DNA of 23,826 bases from Flavobacterium sp. (GTDB lineage: Bacteria; Bacteroidota; Bacteroidia; Flavobacteriales; Flavobacteriaceae). Below are positions 8,168-14,524 of the stretch, one piece after another. The DNA lies in assembly GCA_018062725.1 (NCBI GenBank), contig JAGORP010000024.1, positions 1-23,826 of the forward strand. The letters run 5' to 3'. The notes below the pieces were generated by a model. That model searched no databases and was not told where the DNA came from. It saw only the letters and a program-made list of their open reading frames with translations. The position numbers and the translations under genes were made by a program. The number at the start of each line of letters is the position of its first letter. Position 1 is the first letter of the stretch.

Positions 8168-10192
8168 CTAAATCAATCCAGCTCTTTTTAATAAAGCCTC
8201 CGGTTTCGGTTCCTGACCTCTAAATTTTTTGTACAAGGTCATCGGATGATCGGTTCCGCCTTGCGACAGTACATTGTTTTTGAATTTATCAGCGACTTCT
8301 TTATTAAAAATGCCTTTCTCTTGGAAATAGGCAAACGCATCGGCATCTAAAACTTCTGCCCATTTGTAACTATAATAACCCGAAGAATAGCCGCCTTGAA
8401 AAATATGCGAGAACGAAACACTCATACAGTTTTCTTCCACATCAGGAAATAAAGTAGTGTTTTCCATAGCGGTTTTTTCAAAGTTTTTGACATTTTCAAC
8501 AGTCACGGGTTGACCATGGAAAGCAATGTCTAAAAGGCCAAAACTTATTTGACGCATTGTCGCCATTCCTTCTAAAAATGAAGCGCTTTCTTTGATTTTA
8601 TCAACATATTCCTGCGGAATGATTTCTCCTGTTTCGTAATGTTTGGCGAAAATTGCCAAGGCTTCAGGTTCATAGCACCAGTTTTCCATTACTTGACTTG
8701 GTAATTCTACGAAATCCCAATATACTGATGTTCCAGATAAACTTGGATAGGTCGTGTTGGCTAACATACCGTGCAGCGCATGACCAAACTCATGAAATAA
8801 GGTGGTTACTTCGCTAAAAGTCAATAATGAAGGTTTGGTTTCGGTTGGTTTGGTGAAATTACAAACAATGGAAACGTGCGGACGTTCTTGTTTTCCATTT
8901 TTGATATATTGGTGTTTATAAGAAGTCATCCAAGCGCCATTTCGTTTTCCTTTTCTTGGAAAATAATCCGAATAAAAAACAGCTACTAATTCACCTTTTT
9001 CGTCGGTTACTTCAAAAGTACGAACGTCTTCATGGTATTTGTCAATATCAAAAACTTCGGTAAAAGACAATCCGAAAAGTTTGTTGGCGATTTCAAAAGC
9101 ACCACTTTCCACATTTTCGAGTTTGAAATACGGTTTTAGCATTTCATCGTCCAAATTAAATAGTTCTTGTTTTAATTTTTCCGAATAATATGTGCTGTCC
9201 CATTTTTGTAATTGGTCAATATTGTCAAGTTTTTTCGCAAAATTACTCAGCTGTGTGAACTCATTTTTAGCGGCTGGTTTCGCTTTGTCTAATAAATCAT
9301 TTAAAAACGATTTCACTTTGTCTGGATGTTGCGCCATGCGTTCTTCCAATACAAAATGCGCATGCGATTCATAACCTAATAATTGCGCTCTTTCATGACG
9401 TAGGGCTACTATTTTTTTGACATTTTCCTGATTGTCGAATTGATTGTTTTGAAAGGCTTTTTTGCCTGCTGCAATCGAAATCGCGGCACGTAATTCTCTA
9501 TTTTCTGCATATGTCACAAAGGGTAAATAACTCGGCATGTCTAAAGTGAAAATCCAACCTTCTTTATCTTTGCTTTTGGCTAATGAACGTGCCGAATCGA
9601 TGGTGTCTTGTGGCAAGCCTTTTAAGTCGGCTTCGTCGGTAAGGTGTAATTCGTAATTATTAGTTTCTGCTAACACGTTTTCGCCATACGTTAATTTTAA
9701 TTTGGCTAATTGCGTGTCGATTTCCCGTAATCGTCCTTTTTTGTCTTCCGATAACAAAGCTCCGTTTCTGGAAAAGCTTTTATATTTTTTTTCTAATAAT
9801 GTAGCTTGTTCTGTTGTTAAGGTAAGCGTATTTCTATTTTCATAAACCGATTTAATTCGTTTGAAAAGTACTTCGTTTAAAGTAATGTCATTGGCCAATT
9901 CGGTTAAAAGTGGCGACACCTCTTGTGCAATTTTTTGCATTTCGTCACAGGTTTCGGCCGAATTTAAATTGAAGAAAATACTGGTAATTCTATCCAACGT
10001 ATTGCCAGCATATTCAAGAGCTTCTACCGTGTTTTCGAAAGTTGGTTCGTTATTATTATGAGTGATGGCATCAATTTCTTTTCGGGTTAACGCAATTCCT
10101 TCCTCGATAGCAGGAGTATAATCCTCCATTTTTATAGAATTGAAAGGAGCTGTGTCGTGTTTTGTGTTGAATTTATTTATAAGAATTTTCAT
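8168..10192 (-). CDS. M3 family zinc metallopeptidase (oligopeptidase A / dipeptidyl carboxypeptidase type)
   Basis: A 674-residue thimet-type oligopeptidase that degrades short peptides, probably in the cytoplasm because no signal peptide is seen. The active site is H467-E468-F-G-H471, with the third zinc ligand E496 in DFVELPSQ, the standard 24-residue gap of family M3. The C-terminal HIFQGGYSSGYYSYKWAEVLDADAF region with the YY pair is diagnostic for the family. The start chosen is the ATG at 10192 (MKILINKFNTKHDTAPFNSI), because a 15-codon extension would need TTG at 10237 and adds nothing family-like. The gene stands alone and converges on the UbiA-like gene across a repeat-like hairpin. 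With the S46 peptidase at 19506 it fits a peptide-feeding lifestyle. Oligopeptidase A and Dcp cannot be separated by eye. Confidence 0.93.
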   Translation of the reverse strand: MKILINKFNTKHDTAPFNSIKMEDYTPAIEEGIALTRKEIDAITHNNNEPTFENTVEALEYAGNTLDRITSIFFNLNSAETCDEMQKIAQEVSPLLTELANDITLNEVLFKRIKSVYENRNTLTLTTEQATLLEKKYKSFSRNGALLSEDKKGRLREIDTQLAKLKLTYGENVLAETNNYELHLTDEADLKGLPQDTIDSARSLAKSKDKEGWIFTLDMPSYLPFVTYAENRELRAAISIAAGKKAFQNNQFDNQENVKKIVALRHERAQLLGYESHAHFVLEERMAQHPDKVKSFLNDLLDKAKPAAKNEFTQLSNFAKKLDNIDQLQKWDSTYYSEKLKQELFNLDDEMLKPYFKLENVESGAFEIANKLFGLSFTEVFDIDKYHEDVRTFEVTDEKGELVAVFYSDYFPRKGKRNGAWMTSYKHQYIKNGKQERPHVSIVCNFTKPTETKPSLLTFSEVTTLFHEFGHALHGMLANTTYPSLSGTSVYWDFVELPSQVMENWCYEPEALAIFAKHYETGEIIPQEYVDKIKESASFLEGMATMRQISFGLLDIAFHGQPVTVENVKNFEKTAMENTTLFPDVEENCMSVSFSHIFQGGYSSGYYSYKWAEVLDADAFAYFQEKGIFNKEVADKFKNNVLSQGGTDHPMTLYKKFRGQEPKPEALLKRAGLI

Positions 10193-10217
10193 AATATGTT
10201 GTATTTCATCGATTTTA

Positions 10218-10249
10218 TTTGTGATATATCGAAACAAATTCTATATTCG
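10218..10249 (+). promoter_or_regulatory. Putative plus-strand promoter with no coding gene
   Basis: TTTG at 10218-10221 and TATATTCG at 10242-10249 are 20 bp apart, matching the Bacteroidota -33/-7 layout. The same -7 octamer lies upstream of the S46 peptidase in this window. No protein gene follows on this strand; an intrinsic terminator does, about 90 bp on. Confidence 0.45.
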
Positions 10250-10255
10250 TGACTG

Positions 10256-10377
10256 AAAATTTGAAAATACTGTTTCGCAGTCCAAAATATTAAAAATTTA
10301 AGTATTGATTTAACCCAATCGGTATTTATGTTTGTGTTAAGTAAAGCTCCAAATACCACTGGAGCTTTATTTTTTTG
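10256..10377 (+). ncRNA. Candidate intergenic small RNA (about 120 nt)
   Basis: Start and end are inferred from the putative promoter just upstream and the intrinsic terminator at 10342-10377. The segment lies between the divergent end of the M3 peptidase gene (starts at 10192, minus) and purE (ends at 10428, minus), and overlaps neither. A small hairpin ACTG-tttcg-CAGT lies at 10269-10281, then AT-rich sequence, then the terminator stem. The only ORF is a 21-codon one starting at 10328 that runs through the terminator, so it is unlikely to be coding. No known RNA family is recognised. Expression is unproven. Confidence 0.35.
10342..10377 (+). terminator. Intrinsic terminator oriented on the plus strand
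   Basis: A perfect 9-bp stem TAAAGCTCC / GGAGCTTTA (10342-10350 and 10361-10369), with a 10-base loop, is followed by a T-run. On the minus strand the stem is followed by CTTAACAC with no U-tract, so it does not fit purE, whose transcription runs the other way. It has no plus-strand protein gene to terminate. Confidence 0.75.
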
Positions 10378-10427
10378 TAATTTTTGGAAGTAAATCGGCT
10401 TCGAAATTCAAGCCATTTGCCTCGCAA

Positions 10428-10913
10428 TTATTTTTGTAATCCTTCCGAAGCAGTAATTACAGCTTGTTTTAATCCTTCTTTATAGGTGATAATTTTGTCT
10501 AATACATTTTTATCGTTTGATCCTATAATTTGTGCGGCTAAAATTCCGGCATTTTTGGCCCCGTTTAAAGCGACCGTAGCCACTGGAACACCACCTGGCA
10601 TTTGTAGAATTGACAGGACAGAATCCCAACCATCAATAGAATTACTTGATTTTACAGGCACACCAATTACGGGTAACGGACTCATACTCGCTACCATTCC
10701 TGGTAAATGAGCGGCACCACCAGCTCCTGCAATAATTACCGAAATGCCACGAGTATGTGCATTTTTACTGAAATCAAATAATTTTTCTGGAGTACGATGC
10801 GCCGACACGATGTCGACTACTGTTTCAATATCAAAACTCTTTAGTATATCTATGGCTTCCTGCATTACGGGCATATCAGATATGCTTCCCATGATTACGG
10901 CTACTTTATTCAT
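10428..10913 (-). CDS. purE: N5-carboxyaminoimidazole ribonucleotide mutase
   Basis: A 161-residue class I PurE. It moves the carboxyl group of N5-CAIR to carbon 4, giving CAIR in de novo purine synthesis, in the cytoplasm as an octamer. Family motifs are the nucleotide-binding GSISDMPVMQEA at residues 9-20, the catalytic SAHRTPEKLF loop around residues 39-48, and GAGGAAHLPGMVASMSPLPVIGVP. The length is typical. It follows purK on the same strand after 99 bp, and PurK makes its substrate from AIR, ATP and bicarbonate, so this is a two-gene purK-purE operon in pathway order. The 99-bp gap holds a repeated element that could form alternative hairpins. Confidence 0.97.
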   Translation of the reverse strand: MNKVAVIMGSISDMPVMQEAIDILKSFDIETVVDIVSAHRTPEKLFDFSKNAHTRGISVIIAGAGGAAHLPGMVASMSPLPVIGVPVKSSNSIDGWDSVLSILQMPGGVPVATVALNGAKNAGILAAQIIGSNDKNVLDKIITYKEGLKQAVITASEGLQK

Positions 10914-10924
10914 TTTTTTGTTTG

Positions 10925-11000
10925 TTTAAAGATTGAAAAATTTAAAGATTGAAAAATTTTTGCAGTTGAATAGTTCGGCAATACTCTTTGAATCTTTAAA
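10925..11000. repeat. Direct 16-bp repeat and matching inverted copy in the purK-purE spacer
   Basis: tttaaagattgaaaaa occurs twice back to back (10925-10940, 10941-10956). tttgaatctttaaa at 10987-11000 is the inverted partner of either copy with one mismatch over 14 bp. In the purK-purE transcript one arm could pair with either of two downstream arms. Confidence 0.6.
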
Positions 11001-11012
11001 TTATTAAATTTT

Positions 11013-12170
11013 TTAATTTTTAGAAATCACTCTAATACTATTTTTTACTTCCTCTGCAATTTTTCTGGCTTCGGTCATATCTTCATTTACAATGGTTACG
11101 TGTCCCATTTTACGAAACGGTCGTGTTTCTTGTTTTCCATAAATATGTGGCGTAACCCCTGGAATGGCCATGATTTTTTCGATATTTTCGTAATGCACTT
11201 GCCCTGAAAATCCTTCTTCGCCTACTAAATTGACCATAATTCCAGCCACTTTACTTTCGGTAGCTCCCAAAGGTAAGTCTAAAATGGCACGTAAATGTTG
11301 TTCAAATTGTGAGGTGTAACTGGCTTCAATGCTATAATGTCCTGAGTTGTGAGGACGAGGAGCGACTTCGTTGACCAAAATTTCATCGTCTTCCGTTTGA
11401 AACATTTCAACGGCTAATAATCCCACATGATTGAATGCTTCGGAAACCTGTAAAGCTATTTTTTGTGCTTTTTCGGCTACTTTTTTAGAAATACGCGCCG
11501 GGCAAATGGTATATTCTACCTGATTGGCTTCGGGGTGAAATTCCATTTCAACCACTGGGTACGTTTTTATTTCTCCTTTTGGACTTCTGGCAACAATAAC
11601 CGCTAGTTCGTTTTTAAACGGAACCATGTCTTCGGCAATGCATTCTACTTCGGGTAATCCAATTAAGTCCATTGTGGAACGTACAATTTTAACGCCATTA
11701 CCATCATAACCACCTTGTGCGGCTTTCCAAACAAAAGGAAAATCCAATTCGTCTTTTTCTAATGCTGTTTTTAAGTCGGAAATAGCGACAAAACGTTGGT
11801 GTGCCGATGTCGGAATTTTATGTTCAACGTAATAATCTTTCTGACGGCCTTTGTTTTGTATTAAGCGTAAGGTTTTTGGCGATGGAAAAACAGGTAATCC
11901 TTCTTTTTCAAGTTGTTCTAAAGCTTCTAGATTTACATTTTCAATCTCGATAGTTAAGGTATTTACCATTTTACCAAACTGATAAACGGTGTCGTATTCG
12001 AGAAGACTTCCTTTGAAAAAAGCATTGCAGCTGTAACGTGCGGGAGCTTCTTCACTTGGATCAAGTACTAAAGTTTGAATGTCGTATTTTCGAGTTTCGG
12101 TAAGTAGCATCTTGCCTAATTGGCCTCCGCCAAGTATTCCTAATTTGAAATCGGAAGAAAAGTAGTTCAT
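11013..12170 (-). CDS. purK: N5-carboxyaminoimidazole ribonucleotide synthase
   Basis: A 385-residue ATP-grasp enzyme that carboxylates AIR using ATP and bicarbonate to give N5-CAIR, the substrate of PurE encoded next. The N-terminal domain opens with KLGILGGGQLGKML (residues 9-22), and the central ATP-grasp fold has FVWKAAQGGYDGNGV, with the metal/ATP-binding region LLAVEMF...EILVNEVAPRPHNSGHYSIEA. The C-terminal hybrid motif is GKQETRPFRKMGHVTI. Length and motif order are normal. The start MNYFSSDFKLGILGGG is supported by a -7 box 20 bp upstream. Purine genes hpt and adk lie about 1.2 kb away on the other strand, so this part of the chromosome groups purine synthesis and salvage. Confidence 0.97.
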   Translation of the reverse strand: MNYFSSDFKLGILGGGQLGKMLLTETRKYDIQTLVLDPSEEAPARYSCNAFFKGSLLEYDTVYQFGKMVNTLTIEIENVNLEALEQLEKEGLPVFPSPKTLRLIQNKGRQKDYYVEHKIPTSAHQRFVAISDLKTALEKDELDFPFVWKAAQGGYDGNGVKIVRSTMDLIGLPEVECIAEDMVPFKNELAVIVARSPKGEIKTYPVVEMEFHPEANQVEYTICPARISKKVAEKAQKIALQVSEAFNHVGLLAVEMFQTEDDEILVNEVAPRPHNSGHYSIEASYTSQFEQHLRAILDLPLGATESKVAGIMVNLVGEEGFSGQVHYENIEKIMAIPGVTPHIYGKQETRPFRKMGHVTIVNEDMTEARKIAEEVKNSIRVISKN

Positions 12171-12190
12171 TGTAATTTAGTTGTGTTGTG

Positions 12191-12198
12191 CAAAGATA
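12191..12198 (-). promoter_or_regulatory. Putative -7 box of the purK-purE operon
   Basis: On the minus strand this reads TATCTTTG, an exact TAnnTTTG match, 20 bp before the purK ATG. The same octamer precedes hpt. No clear -33 element or PurR-like operator is seen, and the leader is too short for a purine riboswitch. Confidence 0.5.
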
Positions 12199-12552
12199 GA
12201 CTTTTTTAAAAATTTTTGCAGAAGAAAAGTTAGTGCAGAATATAAAGTCTAATTTCTTTTTTTGAAATTTAATTTTTTGCTGTAACGAAGTACTTAAAAG
12301 GACTCAAATTTTTAATGAATTCTATTTTGTTGAGGTTTTTGTTATTACAAATCCCCAGCAATTGCTGGGGATTATAAATAAAGTTGCTTTGGGTTAAATA
12401 AGTTCCTTTATTAGTATAAGTAGGTCTTATGATTAAAATATATTCAAAATTAGTTGTGGTATTTTAATTTTAAATATATCTAAAAATCTTAGTTAAATTT
12501 AATCAAAGTTTTCCACTATTCATTGCGGTTTTTCCGCAAAAATTGTTAATTT
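12199..12552. other. Gene-free gap between purK and the HEAT-like gene, with two hairpins
   Basis: No supported gene lies in this AT-rich 354-bp stretch. It holds a perfect 24-bp palindrome at 12350-12373 (core CCCCAGCAATTGCTGGGG) without a T-run on either side. A smaller hairpin TTGCGG-ttttt-CCGCAA lies at 12523-12539, 13 bp past the stop of the minus-strand HEAT-like gene and possibly a weak terminator for it. The remainder is featureless to me. Confidence 0.6.
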
Positions 12553-13101
12553 TTACACTTTCATTTTCTTTAAAATGTTTCGAGTTGCCGCTTGGTATGC
12601 TTCACTATGATTGGTATAATCTTGTTGGATGATGTTTTTGAGTTCTACATGAATCCATTCGTATTTTTTTCCTAAGACAAAAAGTGCTTTGATAGCGTAG
12701 ACTTTGGTGGCTACTTTTTCGTCGCGAATTAGCCAATCAAAACACATTTCAATGATTTGTGTTTCTTGTAATTGTGTGAGATTGATTCCGTTGGCACGAT
12801 GATTGCTTTTGGTCAAGAAAAAAATAAGGTGTGAAGCTGTTCTTTTGGCAGAATCATCGGTCAATTTCGGAATGATTTCACAGAAATCTTCAAAATAAGG
12901 AGTCAAAAGTCTGAGTTTTTTTTCGCTGACTAATTCTAATATCCAATACGCTTTTATATGCATTTCATCTTCCAAGTGAAAAGCAATGTCACATAATTCG
13001 GGTATGAATTCGGGTTTTCGAATAACCAAATTGCGCATTTTATCTCGCTCTTTTCGGGCTATCGAACAGTTTTCTAGAAGTTGATGCAATTCAGATTTCA
13101 T
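12553..13101 (-). CDS. HEAT/armadillo-like helical protein of unknown function
   Basis: A 182-residue soluble protein without signal peptide or membrane segment. I recognise no catalytic family. The sequence is a run of amphipathic helices of HEAT-repeat character: KPEFIPELCDIAFHLEDEMH, then KAYWILELVSEKKL, TPYFEDFCEIIPKL, SAKRTASHLIFFL and KVYAIKALFVLGK, each with the pattern of a helix pair. Such proteins usually act as scaffolds. Small proteins of this kind are sometimes labelled adenylosuccinate lyase in flavobacterial databases, but none of the lyase signature is present (no SSxMPxKxNP loop) and the size is far too small. It is transcribed alone, divergent from hpt, with a putative 136-nt leader and an inverted repeat over its start codon. 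Confidence 0.7.
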   Translation of the reverse strand: MKSELHQLLENCSIARKERDKMRNLVIRKPEFIPELCDIAFHLEDEMHIKAYWILELVSEKKLRLLTPYFEDFCEIIPKLTDDSAKRTASHLIFFLTKSNHRANGINLTQLQETQIIEMCFDWLIRDEKVATKVYAIKALFVLGKKYEWIHVELKNIIQQDYTNHSEAYQAATRNILKKMKV

Positions 13102-13139
13102 ATGTTTAAAAAAGATTGTTTAGAAATAACATATGAATC
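13094..13139 (-). promoter_or_regulatory. Inverted repeat spanning the start codon of the HEAT-like gene
   Basis: GATTTCATATGTT (13094-13106) and AACATATGAATC (13128-13139) are inverted copies with one inserted base, separated by 21 bases. The ATG (13101-13099) lies inside the first arm. In the mRNA the start codon would be paired, or the arms may be a protein-binding site. Confidence 0.45.
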
Positions 13140-13243
13140 ACTTTTTTTATTGTGTTTATTACTCTAATTGTGTTGTTTTTTATCTCTATTTGATAAGGTA
13201 TCAATGGTATTAATAATCAATTATCAGTGACGATTTTATGAAT

Positions 13244-13251
13244 CAAATATA
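13244..13251 (-). promoter_or_regulatory. Putative -7 box for the HEAT-like gene
   Basis: On the minus strand this reads TATATTTG, an exact TAnnTTTG match. Transcription from it would give a leader of about 136 nt before the ATG at 13101. No good -33 box is seen at standard spacing. Confidence 0.35.
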
Positions 13252-13273
13252 GTTCAAAAGTCGGTTCAATTAA

Positions 13274-13308
13274 AATTCTTAATTCTTAATTCTAAAATCT
13301 TAATTCTT
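13274..13308. repeat. Heptanucleotide tandem repeat (AATTCTT)x5 upstream of hpt
   Basis: Five consecutive 7-bp units read AATTCTT, AATTCTT, AATTCTA, AAATCTT and AATTCTT. The tract ends 5 bp before the hpt -7 box, so it fills the spacer and -33 region. Copy-number change would move the -33 position and could alter promoter strength. Confidence 0.75.
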
Positions 13309-13313
13309 AATAC

Positions 13314-13321
13314 TATCTTTG
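13314..13321 (+). promoter_or_regulatory. Putative -7 box of hpt (and adk)
   Basis: TATCTTTG is an exact TAnnTTTG match, 22 bp before the hpt ATG. No TTG lies at the usual -33 spacing, because that place is taken by the AATTCTT repeat. Confidence 0.55.
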
Positions 13322-13343
13322 CCCTTTATTTCTAATTACAACT

Positions 13344-13877
13344 ATGGAAATTAAATTACACGACAAATATTTTGTACCGTTTATTTCGGCACAAGAATTG
13401 GACTTTGCAATTGCGAACATGGCCAAACAAATTGAAGATGACTTTCAAGAAGAAACACCTGTTTTTATTGGAGTTTTAAACGGTTCGTTTATGGTTTTGT
13501 CCGATTTGATGAAGCATTATAACCATCAATGTGAAGTGTCATTTGTAAAAATGGCTTCGTATGAAGGGACTCAATCTACCAATGAAGTGAAGCAACTTAT
13601 AGGTTTAAATCAAAATCTTGAAGGACGCACCGTGATCATAGTAGAAGATATTGTAGATACTGGAAATACCATTGAAGAGTTAAAACATATTTTTAAAAAC
13701 CAGGGCGTGAAGCATTTTAAAATTGCAACCCTTTTCCTGAAACCAGAAGCCTATAAAAAAGATATTAAGTTGGATTATGTTGGAATTCGTATTCCTAACA
13801 AATTCATTGTAGGTTTCGGATTAGACTATGATGGTCTGGGAAGAAACTTAAAAGATGTATACCAACTTTCAGAATAA
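13344..13877 (+). CDS. hpt: Hypoxanthine phosphoribosyltransferase
   Basis: A 177-residue purine salvage enzyme that joins hypoxanthine (and usually guanine) to PRPP, giving IMP or GMP in the cytoplasm. The PRPP-binding motif VIIVEDIVDTGNT starts at V97, with the acidic pair E101/D102 and D105/T106/G107. The flexible-loop region has VKMASYEGTQST, and the C-terminal part has KLDYVGIRIPNKFIVGFGLDYD, where V/I-G-F-G-L-D is typical of HPRT. The length is usual. adk follows after 42 bp on the same strand, so IMP/GMP salvage and adenylate balance are probably co-transcribed. Confidence 0.96.
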   Translation: MEIKLHDKYFVPFISAQELDFAIANMAKQIEDDFQEETPVFIGVLNGSFMVLSDLMKHYNHQCEVSFVKMASYEGTQSTNEVKQLIGLNQNLEGRTVIIVEDIVDTGNTIEELKHIFKNQGVKHFKIATLFLKPEAYKKDIKLDYVGIRIPNKFIVGFGLDYDGLGRNLKDVYQLSE

Positions 13878-13919
13878 ACATTCAAACAACAGCAACTTTA
13901 AACCAATTCAACTTTAGTA

Positions 13920-14492
13920 ATGATTAATATCGTTCTTTTCGGAAAACCAGGTGCAGGAAAAGGCACGCAAGCAGAATTTTTAAAAGAAAAATATAATTTA
14001 ACACATTTGTCTACAGGTGATATTTTTCGCTATAACATGAAAAATAATACGCCATTGGGGCTAGAAGCCAAAACCTACATTGACAGAGGTGATTTGGTTC
14101 CCGATAGTTTAACCATCAATATGTTGCAATCGGAAGTAGATAAAAACCCACAATCCGCTGGATTTTTATTCGATGGGTTTCCAAGAACGTTAACACAAGC
14201 AGCTGCCCTTGATACTTTTTTAAGTTCCAAAAAGCAAGCAATTACGGCTACTATTGCGTTAGAAGCCGATGATGAAATTTTGGTACAACGGTTGTTAGAA
14301 AGAGGAAAAACTTCAGGACGTATAGATGACCAAGACGAAGAAAAAATACGAAATCGTTATCAAGAATACAACGAAAAAACAGCTCCTCTGATGGATTATT
14401 ATAAGGAGCAACAAAAATTTTATGCCGTAAACGGTATTGGTACTATTGCAGAAATTACAGCGCGTTTAAGTAATGTCATTGAAAATTTGTAA
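13920..14492 (+). CDS. adk: Adenylate kinase (short-LID form)
   Basis: A 190-residue enzyme that interconverts ATP + AMP and 2 ADP. The P-loop GKPGAGKGT is at residues 8-16, the AMP-binding HLSTGDIFRYNM follows, FLFDGFPRTLTQA carries the conserved D-G-F-P-R, and the LID arginines are in ERGKTSGRIDDQDEEKIRNRYQEY. It lacks the roughly 27-residue zinc-type LID insertion of the E. coli enzyme (214 residues), so it is the short form, as usual in Bacteroidota. It lies 42 bp after hpt and 32 bp before the CNNM-type membrane protein gene, all on the plus strand, suggesting one transcript. Confidence 0.97.
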   Translation: MINIVLFGKPGAGKGTQAEFLKEKYNLTHLSTGDIFRYNMKNNTPLGLEAKTYIDRGDLVPDSLTINMLQSEVDKNPQSAGFLFDGFPRTLTQAAALDTFLSSKKQAITATIALEADDEILVQRLLERGKTSGRIDDQDEEKIRNRYQEYNEKTAPLMDYYKEQQKFYAVNGIGTIAEITARLSNVIENL

Positions 14493-14524
14493 ATTAGTAC
14501 AAACTTTAAACTAAACAGAAACAA

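Noticed and set aside
10193..10237. 15-codon N-terminal extension of the M3 peptidase from a TTG
   Set aside because: It uses a rare start codon and adds no conserved sequence; the ATG at 10192 gives the usual family length and opening.
10328..10393. 21-codon ORF inside the candidate small RNA
   Set aside because: It reads straight through the terminator stem and T-run, so it would not be on an intact transcript; no ribosome-binding support.
12553..13101. Annotation as adenylosuccinate lyase
   Set aside because: Only 182 residues of HEAT-like helices and no lyase signature loop; the purine neighbourhood alone is not evidence.
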